Assembly: GCA_051745935.1 (NCBI GenBank)
Contig: JBNJEM010000546.1
Span: 1 to 5,492, forward strand
DNA: 5,492 nucleotides
Origin: JBNJEM01 sp051745935
GTDB lineage: Bacteria > Planctomycetota > Planctomycetia > Pirellulales > Pirellulaceae
Direction of reading: 5' to 3'
Shown: positions 1 through 5,492 of the stretch, one piece after another
Numbering within the stretch: the stretch's first letter is position 1
How the letters are laid out: each line of letters starts with the position of its first letter
Notes under the pieces: model-generated
What the model was told of the DNA's origin: nothing
What the model saw: the letters and a program-made list of their open reading frames with translations, nothing else
The model's database searches: none
Program-made: the position numbers and the translations under genes

Positions 1-588
1 GGTGGGGAGAGGTCCAGTGTTTGAAACGAGGACGCGCAACAAATGCTGTAAACCTACTCTCGCTGGTTTACCCAATTTCCGGGATTTTGACCAGCCCAGC
101 CGCAGGCTCCGCGGCATGCCTGTGCAGCCCGCATCGCCCATGACGACCGGTTTGCGTTCCTGCGTCCTTTGGATCCTCGAGGTCCTTTTGTCCCTCGTTG
201 GACGAGCGGCCATGGCCATCGTAGAATTGTGGGTATGGTATGTTCTCGCCGCTGCCTAGCACTTCTTTGATGGAAACCGATGTCCATGGTTTTGTCCGGG
301 CATTTGAGAGCGACTTGCGCTCAATCTAGTCCCGTCGCCGATCAGCCTCCCCGGCGGTGCAAGGCGGCTGCAGTTGTCCTCGGTGTCCACATGGGAGTAG
401 GATACAAACGGGGTATCCATTGGGCCCTCTGAAGCACAATCGCGGACTGGCTGTAACGGGGCCCAGCGTATACATCCGTTTAGATCCCCCGGGTGGTCCG
501 GGAGGCCGGAGCGGCTTGATCGGGCGGGTGTCTTCTGCGGACCCGTCGCCGCGCACGTTCGCTTTTCATTTATTGATACGGACTGCTC
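1..588. other. Gene-poor left flank, no supported gene
   Basis: No frame here has a convincing start, ribosome binding site and protein-like composition together. Several short frames are open on both strands. The best looking is a minus-strand frame open from 325 down to a TAA at 68-70, which has no ATG start (only an internal GTG at 262-260) and no recognisable domain. A small dyad, GGATAC (400-405) and GTATCC (413-418), encloses a 7-base loop. TGGGCCC (421-427) and GGGCCCA (459-465) form a second, wider dyad. The last 30 bases before the first GTPase gene are locally AT-rich (561-579) and could hold its promoter, but I see no clear -35/-10 pair. Decayed coding DNA is possible but cannot be shown. 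Confidence 0.5.
400..418. repeat. Short hairpin, 6-bp stem and 7-base loop
   Basis: GGATAC at 400-405 is the exact reverse complement of GTATCC at 413-418, with loop AAACGGG. The 9-mer GGATACAAA that opens it recurs at 5389-5397, next to the much stronger hairpin at 5400-5418. This hints that both sites may come from one family of intergenic repeats, although a 9-base match alone is weak. There is no T-run on either side, so it is not a terminator. Confidence 0.35.
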
Positions 589-2172
589 ATGAAGCCGAAC
601 CGCACAACGACCGGCGTGTTGCTGGTGGTCTTACTCGCCTTCGTCGGGTTTGTGTTGCTTTATGCGCCCCAGTGGGTCGTTCAGCAGTATCACGCGATCA
701 AGGATGCGGGGCGGGCGTGGACGATTACGTATTTCGCGGTGGTGGGGAGCGGGGCGGCCTTGTTGCTTGTGGCTACGCTTTGGATTGTCGCTCGCTTACT
801 GTGGCACTCGCGGCGAAAAGCTCGCCGCCGCACGCGACGCAACAAGAGTCCGAGCGAGTTATCGGCGGAGGACAAACGGTACGAAATCGACGAGAACCTC
901 GCCGCCATTGTGGGGTATCAGGATGATTTGGAGCGGGAAAACGCGTTGCGCCAGGAGCTGAAGCCATTAATTGATGAGCTGGAGCAGAAACGAGAGGCCC
1001 AGACTTTGGAGATTGTGGCCTTCGGCACGGTGTCCAGTGGCAAGTCCTCGTTGCTCAACGCGCTGGCGGGCCGAGACGTGTTCGTGACCGATGCGCGGGG
1101 CGGAACAACTTTGCAGCGGAACGAGATTCCTTGGCCGGGCATCGACCGGGTGCTATTGGTCGATACGCCCGGCCTTAACGAAATTGATGGCTCCAGGCAC
1201 GCCGACGTGTCGTCCGAGGCCGCCGCGAACGCCGATCTGGTGCTGCTGGTCGTGGACGGGCCATTGCGGGAGTCGGAGCATCAGCTATTGCGACAACTGG
1301 TGGCCATGGAAAAGCGGGTCATCCTCTGCTTGAACAAGGAAGATTGGTACGAGTCGGATGATCGGGACCTGCTCTTGGCTCAGCTTGGTGAACAGGTCAA
1401 AGGCGCGATCGGCCCGCGGGACGTGGTGGCGGTGCGAGCGGCGCCGACCCAACGTAGGCGGGTTCGGCTGCTGCCGGATGGGAGCGAGGTGGAGGAGCGG
1501 GTGGAGGTGCCCGCCGATATTGAAGCCCTGGCGACGCGGATGTTGGAGGTGATACGCCGGGATGGTGGCGACCTGTTATTGGCCAACTTATTGTTGAAGT
1601 CCCGGGGCTTGGTGGAGTCGGCGAGAGCCCGGGTTGAAGCGGCACTCGATCGCCGTGCCTGGGAGATGGTGGATCGTTACATGTGGGGTGCCGGTGGCGC
1701 GGCGGCGATCAGCCCGTTACCGCTCCTGGATCTGGCCGCCGGCGGCGCGGTTTCGGCAAAGATGGTGGTCGAACTGGCGAAGGTCTACCAACAGGATATT
1801 GACTTCCAGGTCGCTGTAAACTTATTGGGACAGCTGGGAAAAAACCTCCTGGGCATCCTGGGAGTCAGTGCCGCCACGCCGGCGGTGACCGCGGCCGTGG
1901 CGTCATTGCTGAAAACAGTGCCGGGCGCCGGTACGATTGCTGGTGGCGTATTACAGGGTCTCGTCCAAGCGCTGATTACACGTTGGATTGGCGCCGTGTT
2001 CATCAAGTACTTTAAGAACGAAATGAAATGTCCCGAAGGCGGTTTGGCCGGCTTGGCGCGTCGCGAATGGCGGAAAGCCACAAGACCGGAAGAATTGAAA
2101 AAACTACTTCAATCGGCCCGGCGGCATTACGGCCGGGCCGCGGAGACCGGCGTTTTTCGCGATCGAACGTGA
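589..2172 (+). CDS. Membrane-anchored GTPase with C-terminal DUF697-like domain
   Basis: This 527-residue protein is predicted to bind and hydrolyse GTP at the cytoplasmic face of the inner membrane. Its cellular role is unknown. Two hydrophobic helices lie at about residues 9-27 and 44-70, followed by a strongly basic stretch (75-86), which predicts both termini in the cytosol. A charged helical linker covers about 92-142. The G domain is complete: P-loop GTVSSGKS (146-153), a switch I threonine in GGTT (171-174), DTPG (192-195), NKED (249-252) and a G5-like RAAP (283-286). The tail at about 365-475 is rich in Gly, Ala and Leu and fits DUF697 (the YcjF-related family), with hydrophobic segments that probably enter or lie on the membrane. 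The ATG at 589 is the first possible start after an in-frame TGA at 574-576. Its ribosome binding site is weak (GGA at 580-582). A paralogue follows 224 bases downstream. A dynamin-like activity is possible but not shown. Confidence 0.93.
   Translation: MKPNRTTTGVLLVVLLAFVGFVLLYAPQWVVQQYHAIKDAGRAWTITYFAVVGSGAALLLVATLWIVARLLWHSRRKARRRTRRNKSPSELSAEDKRYEIDENLAAIVGYQDDLERENALRQELKPLIDELEQKREAQTLEIVAFGTVSSGKSSLLNALAGRDVFVTDARGGTTLQRNEIPWPGIDRVLLVDTPGLNEIDGSRHADVSSEAAANADLVLLVVDGPLRESEHQLLRQLVAMEKRVILCLNKEDWYESDDRDLLLAQLGEQVKGAIGPRDVVAVRAAPTQRRRVRLLPDGSEVEERVEVPADIEALATRMLEVIRRDGGDLLLANLLLKSRGLVESARARVEAALDRRAWEMVDRYMWGAGGAAAISPLPLLDLAAGGAVSAKMVVELAKVYQQDIDFQVAVNLLGQLGKNLLGILGVSAATPAVTAAVASLLKTVPGAGTIAGGVLQGLVQALITRWIGAVFIKYFKNEMKCPEGGLAGLARREWRKATRPEELKKLLQSARRHYGRAAETGVFRDRT
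2114..2140 (+). other. Strong GC hairpin inside the 3' end of the first GTPase gene
   Basis: CGGCCCGGC (2114-2122) and GCCGGGCCG (2132-2140) are perfect reverse complements separated by a 9-base loop. The hairpin lies within the last 20 codons and ends 32 bases before the end of the stop codon. A run of five T (2153-2157) follows 12 bases later, too far for a standard intrinsic terminator. It might slow transcription or protect the upstream message, or it may simply reflect GC-rich codons for Ala, Arg and Gly. Confidence 0.4.
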
Positions 2173-2356
2173 TGCACCGAGGGCAAACCGTTTTCGATAT
2201 GAACGAGCGGAATGGAGTGCACTCGCGTCTGCTTCTGGCTGGTGGCACACTTCTCGAGCGGCTGATACCTATCGCACGGGGAGTTTTTGCGCCGTGAGTC
2301 GGGCGAGCGGGCCGCGCCAGAGCGCTTTCCAACCGGAACACTCCAGCCGACAGCGG

Positions 2357-2370
2357 CACGAATGTTCGTG
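2357..2370. promoter_or_regulatory. Dyad just upstream of the second GTPase gene
   Basis: CACGAA (2357-2362) and TTCGTG (2365-2370) are exact reverse complements separated by two bases. The dyad ends 26 bases before the GTG start at 2397 and 9 bases before the AAGGA ribosome binding site (2380-2384). It could be an operator or a small leader hairpin. No matching copy was noticed upstream of the first GTPase gene, so joint control by one repressor is not supported. Confidence 0.3.
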
Positions 2371-2396
2371 GCACAGATGAAGGATGTACAACGATC

Positions 2397-3752
2397 GTGA
2401 ACAAACCGGTGAATGGCCTCAACGTCCAGACTGACGAAAACTATCAACGCGCCATGATGTCGGTGGAAAGGGCACTGGATAAACTGAGCCGGTGTTCGCC
2501 CTCGGAAAAGCAAAGACTCCATGGGGAGTTGAATCAGCTGCGGGAGATGTTCGCCAAGCTGACTTCGGGTTGCGTGGAAATCGCGGTGTTTGGGGAAATC
2601 AGCACGGGCAAATCGGCCGTGATTAACGCGTTGGTGGGCCAATCCGTGGCGGCGGTCGACGTGCAGGGCGGCTGGACAAAAGAAGTCTGGCACGTTTCCT
2701 GGGAAGGAGCCGGTTATTGCGTGCCGGGCCTCGCCAACTCCAGCGTCGTATTGGTCGACACGCCCGGCTTGAATGAAGTAGGGGGCCAAGACCGCAGACT
2801 GATGGCTGATCAGGCCGCGCACCGCGCCGACCTGATCCTGTTCGTTACCGATTCGGATCTGAACGAAACGGAACATTCGGCCCTGGTCACACTGGCGGCC
2901 GTCCATAAGCCGATCATCCTGGTACTTAATAAGATGGATCTCTATTCGCGCGAACAACGCGACCGGTTGCTACAGGTGTTGCGCGACGAGCGGGTGCGGG
3001 ATTTGATCGTGCCGGAGAATATCGTCACGACCGCGGCCGATCCCCGCGAGATTGAATATGTGATTGAGACAGCCGAGGGCCGGCAGCGACGCGAATGGCG
3101 TAAACCTTCGCCCGACGTGGAACGATTGAAGACGCGTATCCTGGAAGTTCTGGTGGCGGAGGGAAAGGAACTGCTGGCGCTCAACGCGGCCCTCTACGCC
3201 GCCGACAAAACCGACCGCATCGTCGCCATTCGGGTCCAGTTGCGCGATCGTCGCGCCCGCCAGGTCATCCGAAGTTATGCCGGTCTCAAAGCGGTCGCCG
3301 TGGCGTTGAATCCGGTCGCCGTGGCGGATGTGGTCGGGGGAAGCGCGGTTGATGTGACCATGGTCGTCACGCTGGCTCATATCTATGGTTTGGAACTGTC
3401 CATCGTGCATGCCCGCGGACTCGTGACGTCGATTGTCAAAGCGGCCGGGTGGATCATGCTGGGGGAAGCCACCACGCATGTCCTCTCCTCCGCTTTCAAG
3501 GGCCTCACACTGGGCTTCGGAACGGCACTCACGGCCGTGCCGCAAGGGGCCGCGGCCGGCTACGGTTCGTTCATCGTGGGCCAAGCCGCGAAGTACTACT
3601 TCGAGCATGGGAGTTCCTGGGGCGGAGAATCCCCCAAAACCGTGGTCCGGCGAATCCTGGAGCAAACCGACAAATACTCCGTACTCGATAACCTCAAACA
3701 TGAAATCAAAACCGCCATGACATTGAACCCCCACGCGAAAAAAAGCGAGTAA
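2397..3752 (+). CDS. GTPase with C-terminal DUF697-like domain, no N-terminal anchor
   Basis: This 451-residue paralogue of the upstream protein also should bind GTP. The N-terminal 60 residues are charged and helical with no transmembrane segment. The G domain has P-loop GEISTGKS (66-73), a GGWT switch I threonine (T94), DTPG (121-124), NKMD (178-181) and a G5-like TAADP (212-216). The DUF697-like tail covers about 288-402, and a charged C-terminal segment follows. Long stretches align with the neighbour by eye: LVDTPGLNE is identical, and the region between G domain and tail (TRILEVL against TRMLEVI) also matches. The start is the GTG at 2397. There is no earlier start back to the in-frame TGA at 2295-2297, and AAGGA (2380-2384) lies 12 bases upstream, slightly far. 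Later in-frame options are GTG 2409 and ATG 2454. It probably sits on the membrane peripherally through its tail and may share a transcript with the upstream gene. Its cellular role is unknown. Confidence 0.92.
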   Translation: MNKPVNGLNVQTDENYQRAMMSVERALDKLSRCSPSEKQRLHGELNQLREMFAKLTSGCVEIAVFGEISTGKSAVINALVGQSVAAVDVQGGWTKEVWHVSWEGAGYCVPGLANSSVVLVDTPGLNEVGGQDRRLMADQAAHRADLILFVTDSDLNETEHSALVTLAAVHKPIILVLNKMDLYSREQRDRLLQVLRDERVRDLIVPENIVTTAADPREIEYVIETAEGRQRREWRKPSPDVERLKTRILEVLVAEGKELLALNAALYAADKTDRIVAIRVQLRDRRARQVIRSYAGLKAVAVALNPVAVADVVGGSAVDVTMVVTLAHIYGLELSIVHARGLVTSIVKAAGWIMLGEATTHVLSSAFKGLTLGFGTALTAVPQGAAAGYGSFIVGQAAKYYFEHGSSWGGESPKTVVRRILEQTDKYSVLDNLKHEIKTAMTLNPHAKKSE

Positions 3753-3859
3753 ACGGGCGTCGGACCTTTCCGTGGCCCCCACAGCCCCAAGCCAGCGGCC
3801 GGGCACGTCCCTGCGCCCGACACGATCCCCTGGCGGTGCGATTTCATGCTCGCCAAAGC

Positions 3860-4312
3860 TCAATCATTCGTCGCCGGGCTCTTTCCCTCCTTTCCCGATG
3901 CCCCCTTGCCGCGTCCTCGCCGCGTCTCCCAATATTGGGCCACTTCAGCCCGCTGCTCCTCCGAGAGAACCGCTTTCACCTCCGAGTCCCGCTTGGCACT
4001 CAGTGATTCCAGCTCCTCCTTGAGCTTGAGAATGCTGCTGTTGTACTTTGCCTGGATCCCGTAGATCTCCTCTCGCTGCGCCTCCGTAACCACCCGACCG
4101 TAGTAGGTGGGCAAACGAAGCCGCAATCGCTTCCGCTCCTTGGGATCGTCGATACTCGGCGTACTTGGCGATTTCGGTTCGACCTTCTTGGGCGGATCAG
4201 CCCCCTCCTTGGCCGCTTTGTCCTGCCCCACGATTGGGGTCGCAAGCAGCGCGGCTAGAAACACGCCAGAAAACAGTCCCAATACCATCCTGCGACATGA
4301 CTCATGCTTCAT
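3860..4312 (-). CDS. Small exported helical protein of unknown function
   Basis: This 150-residue protein is predicted to leave the cytoplasm through Sec. Residues 1-30 form a signal peptide: a basic start (MKHESCRR), a hydrophobic core (about 9-24) and a c-region TPIVGQ. The cleavage point is unclear because no AxA motif is present. A Pro/Lys/Glu-rich linker (31-58) follows. A highly charged, probably coiled-coil segment (about 62-126) begins with LPTYYG and has two similar turns, VTEAQR (75-80) and LSEEQR (116-121). These recall the LTxxQ motifs of Spy/CpxP-type periplasmic proteins, but homology is not established. The tail (131-150) is basic and Gly-rich. The start was set at 4312 because AAAGGAG lies 7 bases upstream. 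A longer reading from the ATG at 4357 would add 15 residues before the signal peptide and has no comparable site. The gene faces the GTPase genes, with 107 bases between the stops. Confidence 0.85.
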   Translation of the reverse strand: MKHESCRRMVLGLFSGVFLAALLATPIVGQDKAAKEGADPPKKVEPKSPSTPSIDDPKERKRLRLRLPTYYGRVVTEAQREEIYGIQAKYNSSILKLKEELESLSAKRDSEVKAVLSEEQRAEVAQYWETRRGRGKGASGKEGKSPATND

Positions 4313-4319
4313 CTTTCGT

Positions 4320-4326
4320 CTCCTTT
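4320..4326 (-). promoter_or_regulatory. Ribosome binding site fixing the exported protein start
   Basis: On the minus strand AAAGGAG occupies 4326 to 4320, seven bases before the ATG at 4312-4310. It is the strongest Shine-Dalgarno sequence in the window. It decides the start in favour of the 150-residue form, whose signal peptide then begins at the first residue. Confidence 0.8.
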
Positions 4327-4445
4327 CTGTTAGATGGTGGAAAAGAAACAGAGTCAAACAACACCGTTTATTCTGATGGGGCGTCCGGGACGGCGCGAAG
4401 CGCCAACGGCTGAAAGAAGGCCAAGAAAAACAAGAAAAGGCGCCA

Positions 4446-4490
4446 ATTCCCCCTTACCGATGACAGACATATGTCATCCGTGGGGCGAAT
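4446..4490. promoter_or_regulatory. Nested dyad upstream of the exported protein gene
   Basis: GATGACA (4459-4465) and TGTCATC (4472-4478) pair perfectly around a 6-base loop. The 10-base palindrome GACATATGTC (4466-4475) overlaps them, so two alternative symmetries are present. Outer arms ATTC-C-CCC (4446-4453) and GGG-C-GAAT (4483-4490) extend the symmetry with one mismatch and an internal loop. The centre lies about 155 bases upstream of the minus-strand start at 4312. It could be a regulator site for that gene, or an unrelated intergenic repeat. Confidence 0.3.
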
Positions 4491-4717
4491 CGGAAAACCG
4501 AGAAGGCCTTACAGATGTAGAGAGAGCCGGTCAGAATCCCGTGGTTGAGATTGTACGCGCGGCACTGGGCCTTGGTTGAACCGCAAGGCCAGAGGTCGCT
4601 CGGTCACCCGTTTGGGCTCCAGGGGCTCCTTGAGGGGCTGGCAATCTCCCTCTCGGCGCCACAACGTGACCTCGTGCTCTGTTGCGAACGTAGAGCGACG
4701 CCATTTCAACGGCGTAA

Positions 4718-4731
4718 CCGGGACAAGCCGG
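4718..4731. repeat. Small hairpin with GACAAG loop
   Basis: CCGG (4718-4721) and CCGG (4728-4731) enclose GACAAG. The 10-mer GGGACAAGCC (4720-4729) recurs on the opposite strand at 5405-5414, in the apex of the stronger hairpin at 5400-5418. The shared apex suggests related intergenic repeats. A 4-bp stem alone would mean nothing. Confidence 0.35.
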
Positions 4732-4756
4732 AACCATACAGGGTTAGGCCGCGTAG

Positions 4757-4777
4757 GTGTCAGATGTCAGGTGTCAG
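4757..4777. repeat. Tandem heptamer, three units of RTGTCAG
   Basis: The units GTGTCAG, ATGTCAG and GTGTCAG follow each other without gaps and differ only at the first base. The array is short and lies in non-coding DNA. It may be a slippage-prone microrepeat or part of a dispersed intergenic element. Confidence 0.7.
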
Positions 4778-4912
4778 AGCCGCCGATGCCACCGATCAGG
4801 CCGTTGAGGATTTTCCGCGTCGCAACCCCGACGAGTCGAAGCCGGTCCAACGTGAGAGCTTACTCTCAAGCGTCAAGCATGCGGAGTCCCGTGTCCAGGC
4901 CGTGTAACGGAA

Positions 4913-4927
4913 CCCGTGAACGGCTAC
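4913..4927 (+). repeat. Dispersed repeat CCCGTGAACGGYTAC, copy 1
   Basis: The 15-mer CCCGTGAACGGCTAC on the plus strand matches CCCGTGAACGGTTAC on the minus strand at 5326-5312 with one difference. A related but diverged copy, GTGAACGGGTTAC, is at 5091-5103. Three copies of GTGAACGG within about 410 bases of otherwise non-repetitive DNA is more than expected by chance. Confidence 0.5.
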
Positions 4928-5090
4928 TGATTGGGGAACGTGACAGCGCCGGCGTTTTACGAAAACACCGATGGCAGTCCCGTACGTCAGCTTTTCCAGG
5001 CTGATGCCGGTTGACAAAGGCTTTGGCTGTATCTGGCTCGATTTACGGCTCTGAGGCTAGACCGCCTGACGGCTGGCCGATTATCGAACG

Positions 5091-5103
5091 GTGAACGGGT
5101 TAC
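5091..5103 (+). repeat. Dispersed repeat GTGAACGG, diverged copy 2
   Basis: GTGAACGGGTTAC differs from the copy at 5323-5312 (minus strand, GTGAACGGTTAC) by one extra G. Together these two form inverted flanks about 233 bases apart around the twin hairpins. The copy is preceded by GAACGGT, making a two-unit tandem GAACGGK at 5086-5099. Confidence 0.4.
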
Positions 5104-5108
5104 CCACG

Positions 5109-5151
5109 AAAAAAGGTCATGGTACATCGCTCCGTCGCTGTACCATGACCT
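5109..5151 (-). terminator. Rho-independent terminator reading leftwards
   Basis: AGGTCATGGTACA (5114-5126) and TGTACCATGACCT (5139-5151) form a perfect 13-bp stem with a 12-base loop. On the minus strand the stem is followed directly by six T (plus-strand A-run 5109-5114), which is the layout of an intrinsic terminator. On the plus strand no T-run follows. It would end transcription entering from the right edge, consistent with the open minus-strand frame that stops at 5235. Confidence 0.7.
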
Positions 5152-5162
5152 CTATCCTGAAA

Positions 5163-5186
5163 CGGGATAACCCATCGGTTGTCCCG
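5163..5186 (-). other. Second hairpin beside the terminator
   Basis: CGGGATAACC (5163-5172) pairs with GGTTGTCCCG (5177-5186) across a 4-base CATC loop. The 10-bp stem has one wobble pair on the plus strand, which becomes an A-C mismatch on the minus strand. It lies 11 bases from the 13-bp hairpin. For leftward transcription it precedes the T-run terminator and could act as a 3'-end structure. It may instead be part of the same mobile or repeated intergenic element. Confidence 0.5.
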
Positions 5187-5234
5187 CCCTCCCGGTGTCC
5201 TGGTTGTCTTATCGGCGGTTTCTCGGGGGGGGCT

Positions 5235-5492
5235 TCAGTCGATTTCCCGGAAATATGGCAAGCAGGCATCAGTTTTGGCGAAGTCCAACACGGCAATCAG
5301 AATCGCCAACCGTAACCGTTCACGGGCAAGAGACCGATATCCGCGGACGTTCGCACTTCCGTTGCATAGGTTGAAAAAGGGCTTTGCCGGATACAAATGC
5401 CACGGGCTTGTCCCGTGGTCCGTTACGTTCCACGCTACCGACGGCCAGCAGTGGTGTGTCTGGCCGGTTTGTAGCGGCGAGCGTGAACCACC
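5235..5492 (-). CDS. Possible 3' end of an unidentified leftward gene (partial)
   Basis: The minus strand is open from the window edge to a TGA at 5237-5235, giving 85 codons with no start visible. The last 40 or so residues look protein-like: a basic helix with SLARERLRLA, then a hydrophobic run ILIAVLDFA, ending PYFREID. The first half (rich in His, Trp, Pro and Thr) is less convincing and spans the 7-bp hairpin at 5400-5418. Two hairpins and a leftward terminator begin about 50 bases past the stop, as expected for a real gene end. I do not recognise a family. It could equally be a chance open frame in repeat-derived DNA. Confidence 0.28.
   Translation of the reverse strand, partial: GGSRSPLQTGQTHHCWPSVAWNVTDHGTSPWHLYPAKPFFNLCNGSANVRGYRSLARERLRLAILIAVLDFAKTDACLPYFREID
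5312..5326 (-). repeat. Dispersed repeat CCCGTGAACGGYTAC, copy 3
   Basis: On the minus strand CCCGTGAACGGTTAC runs from 5326 to 5312 and matches the plus-strand copy at 4913-4927 at 14 of 15 positions. It falls inside the open minus-strand frame ending at 5235. If that frame is truly coding, the match to a non-coding copy is odd. Confidence 0.5.
5400..5418. repeat. Perfect 7-bp hairpin with CTTGT loop
   Basis: CCACGGG (5400-5406) and CCCGTGG (5412-5418) pair perfectly around CTTGT. There is no T-run within a few bases on either side, so it is not a terminator. On the minus strand its apex reads GGGACAAGCC, the same 10-mer as at 4720-4729. It behaves like a REP-type intergenic palindrome, though family membership would need a genome-wide count. 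Confidence 0.55.

Larger units (their letters stand above)
4313..5090. other. Gene-poor region with small repeats
   Basis: Several overlapping frames are open on both strands, but none combines a good start, a ribosome binding site and a recognisable protein. The most protein-like is a minus-strand frame open from 4766 down to a TAA at 4509-4511 (85 codons). It has no ATG, only TTG at 4709-4707, and could be a decayed gene. Other contents are a GGCGC/GCGCC hairpin with loop GAA (4392-4404), a dyad at 4446-4490, a tandem heptamer at 4757-4777, and copies of short words that recur near the right end. The stretch 4320-4440 holds the leader of the exported protein gene. Confidence 0.5.

Noticed and set aside
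68..325. Open minus-strand frame in the left flank, and a similar one at 4509-4766
   Set aside because: Both lack an ATG start, a ribosome binding site and any known motif. Both are 86 codons long including the stop, as is the edge frame at 5235-5492, but the edge frame is cut by the window, so the equal lengths are coincidence.
357..926. 189-codon open frame (+) overlapping the first GTPase start
   Set aside because: It overlaps over 330 bases of a gene with clear motifs, has no ribosome binding site, and its composition (Arg, Gly, Pro-rich) is typical of a shadow frame in GC-rich DNA.
2127..2957. 276-codon open frame (-) across the gap and start of the second GTPase
   Set aside because: It is antisense to the G domain of a well-supported gene and shows no domain. 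High GC gives long antisense frames.
3753..3859. Search for a terminator between the convergent genes
   Set aside because: Only a 5-bp stem (CGGGC 3800-3804 with GCCCG 3815-3819) was found, with no T-run on either strand. It is not enough to call.
2970..3863. 297-codon open frame (-) antisense to the second GTPase
   Set aside because: It is His, Arg and Gly-rich with no recognisable motif and fully mirrors a supported gene.
4329..4357. Promoter-like pair on the minus strand: TTGACT (4357-4352), 17-base spacer, TCTAAC (4334-4329)
   Set aside because: The match is fair, but it would start transcription near 4322, inside the AAAGGAG ribosome binding site, so it is unlikely to drive the exported protein gene.
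4545..5004. Overlapping plus-strand frames of 120 and 142 codons
   Set aside because: They are basic, low-complexity translations in two competing frames over the tandem heptamer, without ribosome binding sites or motifs.

Overview
The window is GC-rich bacterial DNA. It looks planctomycete-like: it has GTPases fused to a DUF697-type membrane domain, and a short Sec-exported protein ending in a charged helical segment, a kind of protein common in that phylum. Long gene-poor stretches with hairpin repeats lie between the genes. The taxonomic guess rests on family resemblance only, because no rRNA or marker gene is present.

Layout. Positions 1-588 hold no gene I can support. Positions 589-2172 (+) encode a 527-residue GTPase with two N-terminal transmembrane helices, a charged helical linker, a complete G domain and a C-terminal DUF697-like hydrophobic domain. 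After a 224-base gap, positions 2397-3752 (+) encode a 451-residue paralogue with the same G domain and DUF697-like tail but no N-terminal membrane anchor. Facing them, 3860-4312 (-) encodes a 150-residue exported, mostly helical protein with a strong ribosome binding site. Positions 4313-5090 are gene-poor, with a tandem heptamer, small dyads and dispersed short repeats. From 5091 to the right edge there are two strong adjacent hairpins, the left one followed by a T-run when read leftwards. Beyond them is an open minus-strand frame, cut by the window edge, that may be the 3' end of another gene.

How the genes may work together. The two GTPases share switch and P-loop wording (GxxSxGKS, GG-x-T, LVDTPGLNE, NKxD) and the same domain order, so they look like a local duplication. 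One copy gained, or the other lost, an integral membrane anchor. The natural hypothesis is a membrane-anchored and a peripheral GTPase acting together at the inner membrane, in the manner of paired bacterial dynamin-like or YcjX/YcjF-type proteins. This is inference: no substrate or partner can be read from the sequence. The exported protein is transcribed convergently and need not be functionally linked.
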